From NCBI RefSeq assembly GCF_902499075.1, contig NZ_CABVPP010000008.1, positions 62,001 through 126,000 on the forward strand: DNA of 64,000 bases, read 5' to 3'. The notes below the pieces were generated by a model. The model searched no databases. It was given only the letters and a program-made list of their open reading frames with translations, and had not been told where the DNA came from. Position numbers and translations under genes: made by a program. Source of the DNA: Burkholderia pseudomultivorans (GTDB taxonomy: Bacteria > Pseudomonadota > Gammaproteobacteria > Burkholderiales > Burkholderiaceae). How positions within the stretch are numbered: the first letter of the stretch is position 1; each line of letters opens with the position of its first letter. Positions 49,960-60,600 of the stretch are shown here, piece by piece.

Positions 49960-50705
49960 CTCGGCAGAACTCTCTCGCGGATGTTGGAAGCGCCCCGAGC
50001 AATTCGCGCGATCAGGTGCCGCACCTTGCCTTCTGCCTGCCATAGGCCGTAGACCGCGAGCAGCGCTGCGCCGAGCGCCTCCTTCCGAAACTTCTCCAGG
50101 AGGCCCGGGCACAAGATCACGTTCACCTGGCCCGTCTCGTCCTCGAGCGTCATGAACAGCACGCCGTTGGCCGTGCCAGGACGCTGGCGCACAGCGATCA
50201 GTCCGCAAAGCGTGGGCCAGTTGGCCGCTGGGCAATGTCGCCAGCTGCGCGGCCGATTGGAGGCCATCGACCGCCAGCCGATCGCGCAGCAGGGCCAGCG
50301 GGCGCCGACCGAGCGTGAAGCCCATCGCGTTGTAGTCAGTCACGATCTCGTTGCCTTGTGAGGTCTGCGGCAGCGCCGGCACCGCGTCGCTGCGCTCGGT
50401 GCCGCGGAGCAGAACCCGGTCGGGCACTGCGGCGGCCGCCAGCCAAAGCGCGGCACACCGGTTGCCGCGGGCGAGTGAGCGAATTGCGTTCGCGCGCGAG
50501 CACCTACAGGCCGTGCCGATCAGGCCGCACCGCGCGCCAGATCGGCGACGTCGACGAATGGCCGCACTGCGGGTGCGAACTCTATGCTTGCGACAGCCTC
50601 GCGCATGCCTGGCAGCCTCGGGATGCCAAGGCGCTGCTCACGTTGACTTCGACGGGCAGCGCCTACGCACCGCGGATTGGCGCCTCCTGCAGCAGCTTGG
50701 GGTCT
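49960..50705 (-). pseudogene. dnaE2: decayed 3' fragment of dnaE2
   Basis: On the minus strand this region matches the last third of the intact dnaE2 at 57685-60834: TDYNAMGFTLG, QRPGTANGVLFMTLEDETGQVNVIL, FRKEALGAALLAVYG and QAEGKVRHLIA all occur in both. The reading frame is broken near 50215, and parts of the 5' side (50430-50705) survive only as scattered matches with deletions. Near the 3' end about 20 bases are missing relative to the intact copy. It is a truncated, diverged duplicate and cannot make a polymerase. Confidence 0.85.
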
Positions 50706-50973
50706 AGAAAATTCAATCGGAGGCTGCGCCACTCGTGGACGCCGACTCCGAGGGCTCATGGGAGCGCTAATGGAATTGATGCCGATCGAAGTCACCATGT
50801 GTACGCGTATACCCAAAGTATCGGGAGACGCTATGCTTTGATATGTTTATTTCAAAATGTTTCAGAATATGAGCCTTGAGAGCCGAGGTGCAAAACAGGC
50901 GTAGGGAGACGGTCTTTCTTTTGCCTTGTGCACTTTGTGACAAATTAGTACAACAGGTGCATCCGGGGGCAAC

Positions 50974-51225
50974 ATGCGTCGTCCGAAATTCCAGCTTGGC
51001 CATCGCCAGGGCAGGGGAGTAGCGCACTCTTTCATCCGAGGAACTTTGACTCTGGCGCTGATCGGCGTCAGTGCTGTCGCAAGCTCCGGGTCGATCAGCT
51101 ACACATACGACCCACTGGGGCGTTTAACGAAGGCCGTATTCAATAACGGCTCGAGTACCACAACGGTTATCTACAACTACGACGCATCGGGTAACCGTAC
51201 GTCTGTCTCCACCACATCCCCATAG
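50974..51225 (+). CDS. short secreted YD-repeat protein
   Basis: An 83-residue protein with a basic N terminus and signal-like segment (22-42), followed by two YD repeats: YTYDPLGRLTKAVF and YNYDASGNRT. It stops before any core domain. It may be the remains of an older Rhs gene or a small accessory part of the Rhs locus 95 bases downstream. Confidence 0.55.
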   Translation: MRRPKFQLGHRQGRGVAHSFIRGTLTLALIGVSAVASSGSISYTYDPLGRLTKAVFNNGSSTTTVIYNYDASGNRTSVSTTSP

Positions 51226-51319
51226 CGTCTGATTGCGTCACCACGCAGTGCACGTATTGCATGCGTCGAATCTAGCTATTTTGCAATCCGAAGTAATGAA
51301 TTTTTATCTAGGGGATGCT

Positions 51320-52678
51320 ATGTCCAGGTTGCCGCGCGTCGTTTTTCATAATTCCGTCGGTTTCGTCCTCCTGAGCGGTCTAATGGTAACCGGGTCTCAT
51401 AGCGTCGCTGAGCCAATGCAATCTGCCTTGCCGCCGATCGCGCAAAAGTCGCCAGCCCAAAGGATGTTGGGTGTGCAACCAACTGCGAAGGCCGGGAAGC
51501 ACTACGTAGGCATGGAACCATCTTCCACCGGGGTGGGACAACCGGTCACCTTCTCGAGTGGGAAGCCCGCTATCACGTATTCGGCAGAACGCCTCTCGGC
51601 TCTCGCCAACATGAAGGGACCTGGGAGAAATGCCGCTGACTTGTTCCCGATTTCGGGCGAGGAGTGGGAGCAATCTCGCAGGCGAGTAGTACTTTCACCC
51701 ACGGTCAATCGAGGCGCAGCGATAGAAACGAAGACCGTTTCTCCCTCAATACGCGACACCAAGACGAGTGCCCTGAGCGCCGGTGGAAACGCGAGTCCTC
51801 AAGGTCCGGCGTCGATAGCTGAGCTGGCGCGTGCTCTGAATTACAACCCGGACGTCATCTATCAGTACGTCCACAACAATGCCGAAGTCTATCCGATCTA
51901 CGGCACCCAGAAAGGCTCGTTCGGCACCCTATTGGACAATTACGGGACAGTCTACGATCAAGCCATGCTGATGGTCGACCTCCTGCGAGCATCCGGTTAC
52001 ACAGCAAGTTTCACGACAGGTGTGATCAAGTACACCGCGGCTCAGCTCAATTCCCTTTACGGCGTTGACACGTCGAATGCCTGTGCGGTCCTGAACCTGT
52101 TAGGTAAGGGCGGAATTCCCGTCTATGCGGCGACAGCGGTGAACGCAGGACAATGCCCGGGCAACACGTCGGCACTCGTCGATGTGTCCGTTGGCCATAT
52201 CTGGGTGAAGACGGTCATCGACGGTACGTCCTATTACTTCGATCCCAGCTTCAAAACTCACTCGTTTAAGACGGGCATCGATCTCGCCAGTGCCAGTACG
52301 ACCGGGTACAGCGCGTCTGCGTATCTCAGTTCCGCCACGAGCGGTGCGACGATCAACGCAAATTACGTGCAGAATCTCAATCGAACGAACATCCGGAATA
52401 ACCTCACAACGTACGCCAATAACCTTGCGGCTTATCTTCGCGCGAACATGCCGACCGCCACAATAGATGATGTGGTGGGCGGAAAAATCGATCGACCTGA
52501 TCTACGGAGCGATCCCGCACTATACGGCGCCCCCTCTGCAGAATACTGCCTACCCTCTGCAGGACGTAACAGACGTTCCTACGTCAATGAAGGTGACGCT
52601 GAGGATCCGGTATCAAGGGATAGACCAAACATATACGTCAGATGCAATCTATGGGCATCGTCTAACTATTACTTATAA
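51320..52678 (+). CDS. Rhs/YD-repeat protein, N-terminal part (frameshifted)
   Basis: A signal peptide (about 1-30) is followed by a linker and a transglutaminase-like domain: NPDVIYQYVHNNAEVYP, YDQAMLMVDLLRASGY, GHIWVKTVIDG and YYFDPSFK (the last two give the His and Asp of the catalytic set, while a clear catalytic Cys is not seen). The frame reads well to about 52487 and then becomes arginine-rich and stops. The sequence continues in the frame of the next entry. A one-base excess in the A5 run at 52483-52487 explains the break, so both entries are one gene of about 2,000 codons. Start: AGGGG five bases before the ATG at 51320. Confidence 0.7.
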   Translation: MSRLPRVVFHNSVGFVLLSGLMVTGSHSVAEPMQSALPPIAQKSPAQRMLGVQPTAKAGKHYVGMEPSSTGVGQPVTFSSGKPAITYSAERLSALANMKGPGRNAADLFPISGEEWEQSRRRVVLSPTVNRGAAIETKTVSPSIRDTKTSALSAGGNASPQGPASIAELARALNYNPDVIYQYVHNNAEVYPIYGTQKGSFGTLLDNYGTVYDQAMLMVDLLRASGYTASFTTGVIKYTAAQLNSLYGVDTSNACAVLNLLGKGGIPVYAATAVNAGQCPGNTSALVDVSVGHIWVKTVIDGTSYYFDPSFKTHSFKTGIDLASASTTGYSASAYLSSATSGATINANYVQNLNRTNIRNNLTTYANNLAAYLRANMPTATIDDVVGGKIDRPDLRSDPALYGAPSAEYCLPSAGRNRRSYVNEGDAEDPVSRDRPNIYVRCNLWASSNYYL

Positions 52679-55600
52679 CGCGTCGAATCAACCAATCCTC
52701 AGTTTGGATGGTAACGCTGTTGGCAGTCCCGGAATCGCGCCGACTGTTGGCTCGGACACGACCCTCACGATGGTCGTTACCCATAATGGCTTCGGGACTA
52801 CAGGTGCAGACCAGACCGTCACGCAGACGATCGTCGCGAAACCCGGAAATATCTTTGCGATTTCCAATGCATGGGGACCAACTGGTCGCGGTCTCGCGAA
52901 CTTTTTCCAAACTTCACTCGGCAATTTGCGAGCATCCGGCGCCGCTGATACATCGGACGCGGTCGGGGGCACTACGTTGGCCCTGCTCGCCGCTCAGTGG
53001 CTCGGACAGACTTCGCAAGCCTACTACCTGAGCGAGCGCCTTTCGGGCAACTCGATCTTGCTATATCACGATGTCGGCGTAGCCGGTTATACAGGTTCGT
53101 CATACGTCGATTTGCCGGGCGGTTTAGTTGGGATCGCCAACGTTGCCGGAGACTCGACGAAGGAGCCGCTCGGGTTGTATCAATCGGGGATGCATTCAAG
53201 CATCCTCGAATCGACGGTAGTTCAGCAGGTCAGCACTATCTCGGCGGCTTCAACAGTGAAACTCATCGACCTGGCGGCAGCTGCTGGGCAGCCAATTTAC
53301 AACGCGACGTCAGCAAACTACGCGAGCGCGGTACAGCCGAATCTCGTGAATTGCAGCGCGTATTTCGGAACTTTCAGTAACTACCTCGCTGCCGGATACA
53401 ACCTGATATTGCCGCAGCACTGCGATATTACTGAGAATAGTTGGACCGGTGCGGGCTACTATTTTTATGGCCCAAATATTTTGGGCGCGATGATCAAAGG
53501 AAACCTCGCCGGCGGGTTCATGACCCTCGGTCAGTATCTGTCCACGCTTTCCCCGCTGGCGCAGGTTGCGTCGCCGTTTCCGCCTTCGATGTACAACCTT
53601 CCGGTCACCGTCCTCAGTAATGGCGCGCTCCAAATTGGACCGTCCCTCCAAGGTGGGTCCTCCCTGCAGGGCGAGCCGTTCAATTACGTTGCGGACCCCA
53701 TCGGGCTCGCAGCCGGGAATTTTACGTACAGCCGCGATGACCTTTCATCAGGTGTAGGTCTCTTTCCGCAGCGCCTCACCTTCAGCCGTATATACAGTTC
53801 GAGCGCCAAGAATCAGGACAGTGTTCTGGGGAAGGGCTGGGCACACAATTTCAACGTGACCGCGAAAGTAAATTCCGACGGTTATCAGGGGATGGGCGAA
53901 GATTCTGCGCTCGATGCAGTAGCTGCGTTGGTCGAGATGAAGGCGTCGGTGGATTTGCTTGCGGACTCGTCACATCCTATTGAGAAGATGGTCATTGCGA
54001 CTCTGGGGCAGCGGTGGTTCGGTGATCAACTGATCAACAATACCGTGATCGTGACACAAGGTCTGAATGGCGAGGTGTTCGTGAAGTGGCCGGACGGCAG
54101 CTACAACCCGCCCCCTGGCAATTCGTCGAGACTGATACTGAACGGAGATGGGACATACACCTACGATACTGTTCATCACAATACGATGCACTTCAACTCG
54201 TCGGGGAACATCGATACCTACAAAGACGCCAACGGTACGCAGGTCAACTACAGCTATTCCGGAAACAACCTGACCAGCGTCAGCAACGGCTTCTGGCGCA
54301 CGCTAAATTTCAGCTACACGAACGGCCGGATCAGCCAGGTCTCGGACGGTGCTAGAACGGTCCAATATAGCTACGATACGAATGGCAATCTGACGACCTT
54401 CACCGACACGATGTCGAAGAGTACGACTTACGGTTATGGGTTGCCAGGTCAGATGACGCAAATCTTTTACCCGAGCTTCCCGTCCACCGCCGGCGTCACC
54501 AATGTCTATGACAGCTTGGGACGAGTCCAAACCCAGACGAATGCGCGTGGCAAAACGTATAGCTACTACTTCGCTGGATCGCGAGCTCTTGAATCTGCAC
54601 CGGGTGGTATCACGAGGCTCAGCTATCTCGATGTGCTTGGAAATGTGTTGCAGCAGGCGGATCCGCTGTTCAACGTCACGCAATTCGCTTACGACGGACA
54701 GGGGCGGCTAATTACCAAGACTTTACCCCAGGGGAATGGCTTCTCGTACACGTACGATGATGCATCCTGTGCGAGCTCGGAGAAACGCTGTACGCAGAAC
54801 GTGAAGTCGATCACGCAGTTCGCACCAGCCGGATCCGGTCTCGCACCGCTCACTCGAAGCTTCACTTATGAGAGTGCATACAACAAAGTTGCCACGGAAA
54901 CCGATGCACGCGGCAATGCCACGACGTACACCTATGCGCCTTGGGGCGACATTGCGACCGTTACCGCCCCGGTCGATTCGAGCGGGGTAGCGCCATGGAC
55001 AGCCTACGACTATTACTCTTGGACACCGACCGGCTTTCCGACGATGTATCTCTTGTGGAAGACGACGGTCAAGACGAGCGCATCTAATTCCACTGCGACG
55101 ACGCGGACCTATGATTGGGCGCACCACGAGGTGCCCGCGACCACGACAGTCGACGCCGGCACGGGAACGCTGAATCTCACGACCACCTACACCTACGACG
55201 ATATCGGCAACCTGACCGTGGTTGACGGGCCGCGTACTGACGTGACCGATACGGTGACGACTAGCTACGACAGCGAGCGGCGCCCGACCGTGGTCACGGA
55301 ACTGGGGAAGCAAACTCAGACCACCTATGATGCGGACGGCCGGCCAGTTGCTGTCGCCCGCCAGATCGGCGCTCAATGGTTGACAAACTGTTCGCGGTAC
55401 AGCGCAACGGGAAAGGTTACCCGTGCATGGGGGCCTTCGATGACTGCATCGGCGACAACCTGCCCGTCCGAGGCTGCTCCGGTGCCGATCACGGACACCG
55501 CGTATGATGATCTCGATCGGCCATATCAGCAAACCCAGTATCTCGCGGCTGCCGATGGTGGGAACAGAGTCACGACGACGGTGTACAACGTCGACGACTC

Positions 55601-57344
55601 CATCAACACCATCCAGAAGGCGACCGGCACGGCGCAACAGCAGAACTATGTGCAGTACACCTATACGCCGAACGGTAAGCTAAATTCTAGTGCTGACGCG
55701 AAGAATAATCTGACCGTCTATGCATACAACGGTTTCGACCGTCTGACGAACCGATACTACCCGCTGGCCAACACACCGGGCTCGGCGAACAGCAATGATT
55801 ACGACGGCTACACCTACGATCCGAACGGCAACGTGGTCACCATCCGCAGACGTAGCGGAGGCACGATCACCCAGACCTGGGATAACCTCAACCGCCTGAC
55901 CGCACGTACCTATCCGAGCAGCGCTAACAATGTTCAGTTCAGTTATGACCTGCGCGGACTACGCACCGCGTCGCAGTATGCGAACGGCAGCTACGCGGTG
56001 TCCTATGCTTGGGACAACGCGGGTCGATTGCTCAACACGACGGCGGGGGGGCAGACGCTCAATTTCCAGTACGATGCCGCAGGAAATCGGACCCAGATGA
56101 CGTGGCCGGATGGGTTCAATACAACTACCAGCTTCGATGCGTTGAATCGGCCGAGTGTGATCAAGGAGAACGGAAGCACCGCACTCGCGACGTACACCTA
56201 CGACGACTTGGGCCGGGCGACCACGTTGACGTTCGGAAACGGTACATCGGTTCAGCGCGGGTTCGACAATCAAGGCGGGGTTGCGACGCTGACCAACCTA
56301 CTGACTGCGCCTGGCGATCAGGTGCAGTTCACGTACGCACGTAATCAAGTTCTGGATGTGACTAGCGTCACACCGAGCAATCTTGCGTATCAGTGGAGTG
56401 GTGGAACGAGCGGCAGCCAGAGCTATACCGCGGATGGCCTGAATCGTTACACGACCGCGGCTGGAGGCTCAGTCGGGTACGACAATAACGGCAACGTGGC
56501 GAGCTACGGCGGTCGGTCGTATGGTTATGACCTTGACAATCGACTCGTAACCGGCAGCACCGGGTTGTTTTCGACAGTGAGTCTGGCCTACGACGCGCAG
56601 GGTCGCATGCGTCAGACTGTCGAACCGAATGGGCTCTTTGGCAGTGTCACGACGAACATGCTGTACGACGACACGAAGCTCGTCGCCGAATACGATTCGT
56701 CAGGCAATGTTCTGAGGCGTTATGTTCAGGGTTCTGGTGCAGACAATCCACTGGTTTGGTACGAAGGCTCCGGGACCACGAACAAGAATTGGTTCTACAC
56801 GGATCAACTGGGCAGCGTCGTCGCCGCGGCGGATACGTCGGGGGCGAAAACGGCAACCTATACCTACGGCCCATTTGGTGAGCCGAACGCAGTGAGCGGT
56901 ACGCGGTTCCGCTTCACGGGGCAGCAATTCATTGGCTCTCTCGGGCTGTACTACTATAAGGCAAGGTTCTATTCCCCCGGACAAGGTCGGTTTTTCCAGA
57001 CGGACCCTGTGGGATATAAGGACGACACGAACCTCTACGCTTACGTGGCGAACAACCCGGTAAATCGAGTAGACCCCGCAGGGTTGACGTCCGCAGTGAC
57101 GGGAAGTTCAGATGGTTCGTTTCAAATAGCAGGGCCGGGTACGAAAACTCCGAACACGGGCGCCCCATACACCTATTACGTTAATCCGGGAAGCGGTCAG
57201 ATTCGTGTGTATGGCGGTGACGGATATCCAGTAGCTGACATTGATTACGATCATGATCACGGGCAAGGTGTACCACATATTCACGATTTCACCGTGGACC
57301 CATTGGGGGGATTCCCGACTCGGGGTGGCGGGTATGCTCCGTGA
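52467..57344 (+). CDS. Rhs/YD-repeat protein, main part with C-terminal tip
   Basis: An open frame of 1625 codons continuing the protein begun at 51320. Residues from about 400 carry the Rhs N-terminal module (DPIGLAAGNFTYSRDDL), then more than 20 YD repeats (G-x3-Y-x-Y-D-x-x-G-x-L type) and the core end signature YYYKARFYSPGQGRFFQTDPVGYKDDTNLYAYVANNPVNRVDPAGL. A tip of about 75 residues follows, with DYDHDHGQGVPHIHDF, a His/Asp-rich toxin-like element. The frame has no PAAR domain, so secretion is probably through the signal peptide rather than type VI. Confidence 0.8.
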   Translation: MMWWAEKSIDLIYGAIPHYTAPPLQNTAYPLQDVTDVPTSMKVTLRIRYQGIDQTYTSDAIYGHRLTITYNASNQPILSLDGNAVGSPGIAPTVGSDTTLTMVVTHNGFGTTGADQTVTQTIVAKPGNIFAISNAWGPTGRGLANFFQTSLGNLRASGAADTSDAVGGTTLALLAAQWLGQTSQAYYLSERLSGNSILLYHDVGVAGYTGSSYVDLPGGLVGIANVAGDSTKEPLGLYQSGMHSSILESTVVQQVSTISAASTVKLIDLAAAAGQPIYNATSANYASAVQPNLVNCSAYFGTFSNYLAAGYNLILPQHCDITENSWTGAGYYFYGPNILGAMIKGNLAGGFMTLGQYLSTLSPLAQVASPFPPSMYNLPVTVLSNGALQIGPSLQGGSSLQGEPFNYVADPIGLAAGNFTYSRDDLSSGVGLFPQRLTFSRIYSSSAKNQDSVLGKGWAHNFNVTAKVNSDGYQGMGEDSALDAVAALVEMKASVDLLADSSHPIEKMVIATLGQRWFGDQLINNTVIVTQGLNGEVFVKWPDGSYNPPPGNSSRLILNGDGTYTYDTVHHNTMHFNSSGNIDTYKDANGTQVNYSYSGNNLTSVSNGFWRTLNFSYTNGRISQVSDGARTVQYSYDTNGNLTTFTDTMSKSTTYGYGLPGQMTQIFYPSFPSTAGVTNVYDSLGRVQTQTNARGKTYSYYFAGSRALESAPGGITRLSYLDVLGNVLQQADPLFNVTQFAYDGQGRLITKTLPQGNGFSYTYDDASCASSEKRCTQNVKSITQFAPAGSGLAPLTRSFTYESAYNKVATETDARGNATTYTYAPWGDIATVTAPVDSSGVAPWTAYDYYSWTPTGFPTMYLLWKTTVKTSASNSTATTRTYDWAHHEVPATTTVDAGTGTLNLTTTYTYDDIGNLTVVDGPRTDVTDTVTTSYDSERRPTVVTELGKQTQTTYDADGRPVAVARQIGAQWLTNCSRYSATGKVTRAWGPSMTASATTCPSEAAPVPITDTAYDDLDRPYQQTQYLAAADGGNRVTTTVYNVDDSINTIQKATGTAQQQNYVQYTYTPNGKLNSSADAKNNLTVYAYNGFDRLTNRYYPLANTPGSANSNDYDGYTYDPNGNVVTIRRRSGGTITQTWDNLNRLTARTYPSSANNVQFSYDLRGLRTASQYANGSYAVSYAWDNAGRLLNTTAGGQTLNFQYDAAGNRTQMTWPDGFNTTTSFDALNRPSVIKENGSTALATYTYDDLGRATTLTFGNGTSVQRGFDNQGGVATLTNLLTAPGDQVQFTYARNQVLDVTSVTPSNLAYQWSGGTSGSQSYTADGLNRYTTAAGGSVGYDNNGNVASYGGRSYGYDLDNRLVTGSTGLFSTVSLAYDAQGRMRQTVEPNGLFGSVTTNMLYDDTKLVAEYDSSGNVLRRYVQGSGADNPLVWYEGSGTTNKNWFYTDQLGSVVAAADTSGAKTATYTYGPFGEPNAVSGTRFRFTGQQFIGSLGLYYYKARFYSPGQGRFFQTDPVGYKDDTNLYAYVANNPVNRVDPAGLTSAVTGSSDGSFQIAGPGTKTPNTGAPYTYYVNPGSGQIRVYGGDGYPVADIDYDHDHGQGVPHIHDFTVDPLGGFPTRGGGYAP

Positions 57345-57385
57345 TAAATCGTTGTCAAACACTGAACTTACGTTGGTGAACCGAA

Positions 57386-57652
57386 ATGGTCTTCTATGCA
57401 AAGAGCAAGGACGGGATCGCGGGCTTTCTTCAGTACTTCCCATCGAAGTCAACTGCTGCACTGTGGGTCCGATATGGCGTCGTGAGTGAAGATTTTTGCC
57501 GGGAGCTTCGTCGACAAGGTGTCAATGTGACTGTCTTCACGGCACAAGAGACGCTATCCGAGTCGGAACAGGAGGCTTGCAATATTGACACGATTTCAAT
57601 GCATCATCCGGGCGTGGCGATTTGGGTTGAAGCTGAGCGGTCGGAAGAATAG
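57386..57652 (+). CDS. candidate immunity protein for the Rhs tip
   Basis: An 88-residue acidic protein 41 bases after the Rhs stop, with no family I recognise. Immunity genes to Rhs and related toxins sit directly downstream, are small and lack homologues, as here. An in-frame stop just upstream fixes the start at the ATG 57386, although its ribosome-binding site is weak. Confidence 0.5.
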   Translation: MVFYAKSKDGIAGFLQYFPSKSTAALWVRYGVVSEDFCRELRRQGVNVTVFTAQETLSESEQEACNIDTISMHHPGVAIWVEAERSEE

Positions 57653-57684
57653 CGGATGGAATCACGTTAGGGACGACAGAGATC

Positions 57685-60600
57685 TCAACAAAACTCCCTT
57701 GCCGTCGTCGGCAGCGAGCCGAGCAATTCGCTCCGGTCGACGAGCTTGCTCGCGATCAGGTGCCGCACCTTGCCTTCTGCCTGCCATACGCCGTAGACGG
57801 CGAGCAGCGCGGCGCCGAGCGCCTCCTTCCGAAACTTCTCCAGCAGACCGGGCCACAGAATCACGTTCACCTGGCCCGTCTCGTCCTCGAGCGTCATGAA
57901 CAGCACGCCGTTGGCCGTGCCTGGTCGTTGTCGCACGGTGACGAGGCCGCATGCGCGCGCGAGCTGGCCGCTGCGTAACGTTGCCAGCTGCTCCGCCGAC
58001 TGCAGGCGATCGAGCGCCAGCCGATCGCGCAGCAACGCCAGCGGGTGCCGGCCAAGCGTGAAGCCCATCGCGTTGTAGTCGGTCACGATCTCCTTGCCTT
58101 CGGAGGCCTGCGGCAGCGCCGGCACTGCGTCATCGCGCTCGGTGCCGCGCAGCAGATCCCGATCGGGCACGGCGGCGGCCGCCAGCCAGAGCGCGGCACG
58201 CCGGTTGCCGCCGGCGAGCGAGCGCAGCGCGTTCGCGCGTGCGAGTACCTGCAGGTCGTGCCGATCGAGCTGCGCCCGTCGCGCGAGATCCGCGACGTCG
58301 ACGAACGGCCGCACCGCGCGCGCGAGCTCGATGCGGCCGGCGACGTCCGCGCGCATGCCGCGCAGCAGTGAGAATCCAAGCCGCACCGGCGCCGATGTCG
58401 TCGGCCCCTCGATGACCGAATCCCAGGTGCTCACGTTCACGTCGACAGGCAACACTTCAACGCCACGGCGTCGCGCGTCCTGCAGCAGCTGCGATGGTGT
58501 ATAGAAGCCCATCGGCTGACTGTTGAGCAACGCCCCTAGAAACACGGCCGGCTCGTGCCGGCGCAACCAGGCGCTCGAGTAGACGAGCAACGCGAAGCTG
58601 GCCGCATGGCTCTCCGGAAACCCGTATTCTCCGAAGCCCTTGATCTGCGCGAAGATCGCCTCGGCGAATTCGCGATCGTAGCCGCGCTCGAGCATGCCGC
58701 TCACGAGCCGATCGTGGTACGGCTCGAGGCCGCCCTTGCGTTTCCACGCTGCCATCGCACGTCGCAGCTGATCGGCCTCACCGGCGGAGAAGCCGGCCGC
58801 GAGCATGGCGACCTGCATCACCTGCTCCTGGAAGATCGGCACGCCGAGCGTGCGCTTCAGAGCCTTTTCCATGCCGTCTGAAGGGAAGGTGACGGGCTCA
58901 AGCCCCTGCCGGCGGCGGAGATATGGATGCACCATGCCGCCCTGCACGGGGCCGGGTCGAACGATCGCGACCTCGATCACGAGATCGTAGAAGCATTGGG
59001 GCCGTAGGCGCGGCAGCATCGACATTTGCGCGCGCGACTCGACCTGGAATACGCCCATGCTGTCGCCATCGCACAGCATGTCGTAGGTGGCCTTGTCTTC
59101 GGCCGGGATGTCCTGCAGCTCGAACGTCTCGCCGCGCTTCTCCGAGATCATGTCGAGCGCGCGGCGCACCATCGACAGCATGCCGAGCGCGAGCACGTCG
59201 ATTTTCAGGATGCCGAGCGCCTCTATGTCATCCTTGTCCCACTGGATGATCGTGCGATCTTCCATCGCGGCATTCTCGACTGGCACGAGCCGCGTGAGCT
59301 TGCCGCGGCTGATCACGAAGCCGCCGGAATGTTGCGATAGATGGCGCGGGTATCCGAGCAGCTGAGCGGCGAACGCGGCCCACTGCTGATTGAGCGGCGC
59401 CTCGGGATCGAGACCGGCTTCGGCGAAACGCTGCAGCAGATCCGCGCGCGAGTCGAACCAGTGGTGACTTTTGGCGACCCGATCGACGATCGCTGGATCC
59501 ACACCGAGCGCTTTGCCGGCCTCGCGCAATGCGCTGCGCGGTCGGTACGTGGTAACGGCCGCGGTCAGCGCCGCGCGATCGCGGCCGTACTTGCGGTAGA
59601 TGTACTGCATCACCTCTTCGCGACGCTGATGCTCGAAGTCGACGTCGATGTCCGGCGGCTCGTTGCGCTCCTTGCTCATGAACCGCTCGAACAGCATCGA
59701 CTGACGGGAGGGATCGACCTCCGTCACGCCGAGGCAGTAGCAGACGGCGGAGTTTGCCGCCGACCCGCGGCCCTGGCTCAAGATGCCGTTCTGACGCGCG
59801 AATTGCACGATGTCGTAGACGGTAAGGAAATACGCCTCGTAGTTCAGTTCCGCGATCAGCTGCAGCTCGTGTTCGATCTGCGCTTGCACGTCGACCGGAA
59901 TGCCGGCCGGAAAGCGCCGCTGCGCACCGATATACGTCTGTTCGCGCAGGTAGGTCGCGACGTCGTAGCCGGCTGGAACCACCTCGTCCGGGTATTCGTA
60001 CTTCAGGTCGTCGAGTGAGAACGTGCAGCGCCGCGCGACCCGCACGGTCTCCTCGAGCGCGCCGGCCGGGTAGAGGTTGGCAAGCCGCAAGCGCGATCGC
60101 AAATGCCGCTCTGCATTCGGCGCGAGCTCGTATCCGCACTCGGACACCGGCCGCCCCAGTCGGATTGACGTCAGAACGTCCTGCAGCGGTTTGCGCGATC
60201 GCACATGCATCAGCGGCCAGCTGGTGGCGACCACCGGCACGCCGTGGCGCGCGGCGACGCGTTCAACGACACCGCGGTGGATATCGTCCATCGCACGCGC
60301 ATGCAGCGTGAGCGCGACCCATGCGCGATCGCCGAACACGCGCGCGAACCATTCGACCTGCGCGTCGAGCCGCTGCTCATTGGCCGGGAAGTCGGGCGAC
60401 AGGATCGCAATGCAGTCAGGCAAGCCGCGCAGATGCATGAATGGCGCGTCCGGCTGCTCGAGATCGCGCGGCGCCAACCGGTAGCTGCCTTTCTTGCCGC
60501 GCATACGGCCGAGCGACACGAGCTCGCAGAGGTTGCCGTAGCCGTCGCGATTCATCGCGAGCGCGCTGAACGCGATCGCCGGCGAGCCGTCGGCGGCCGT

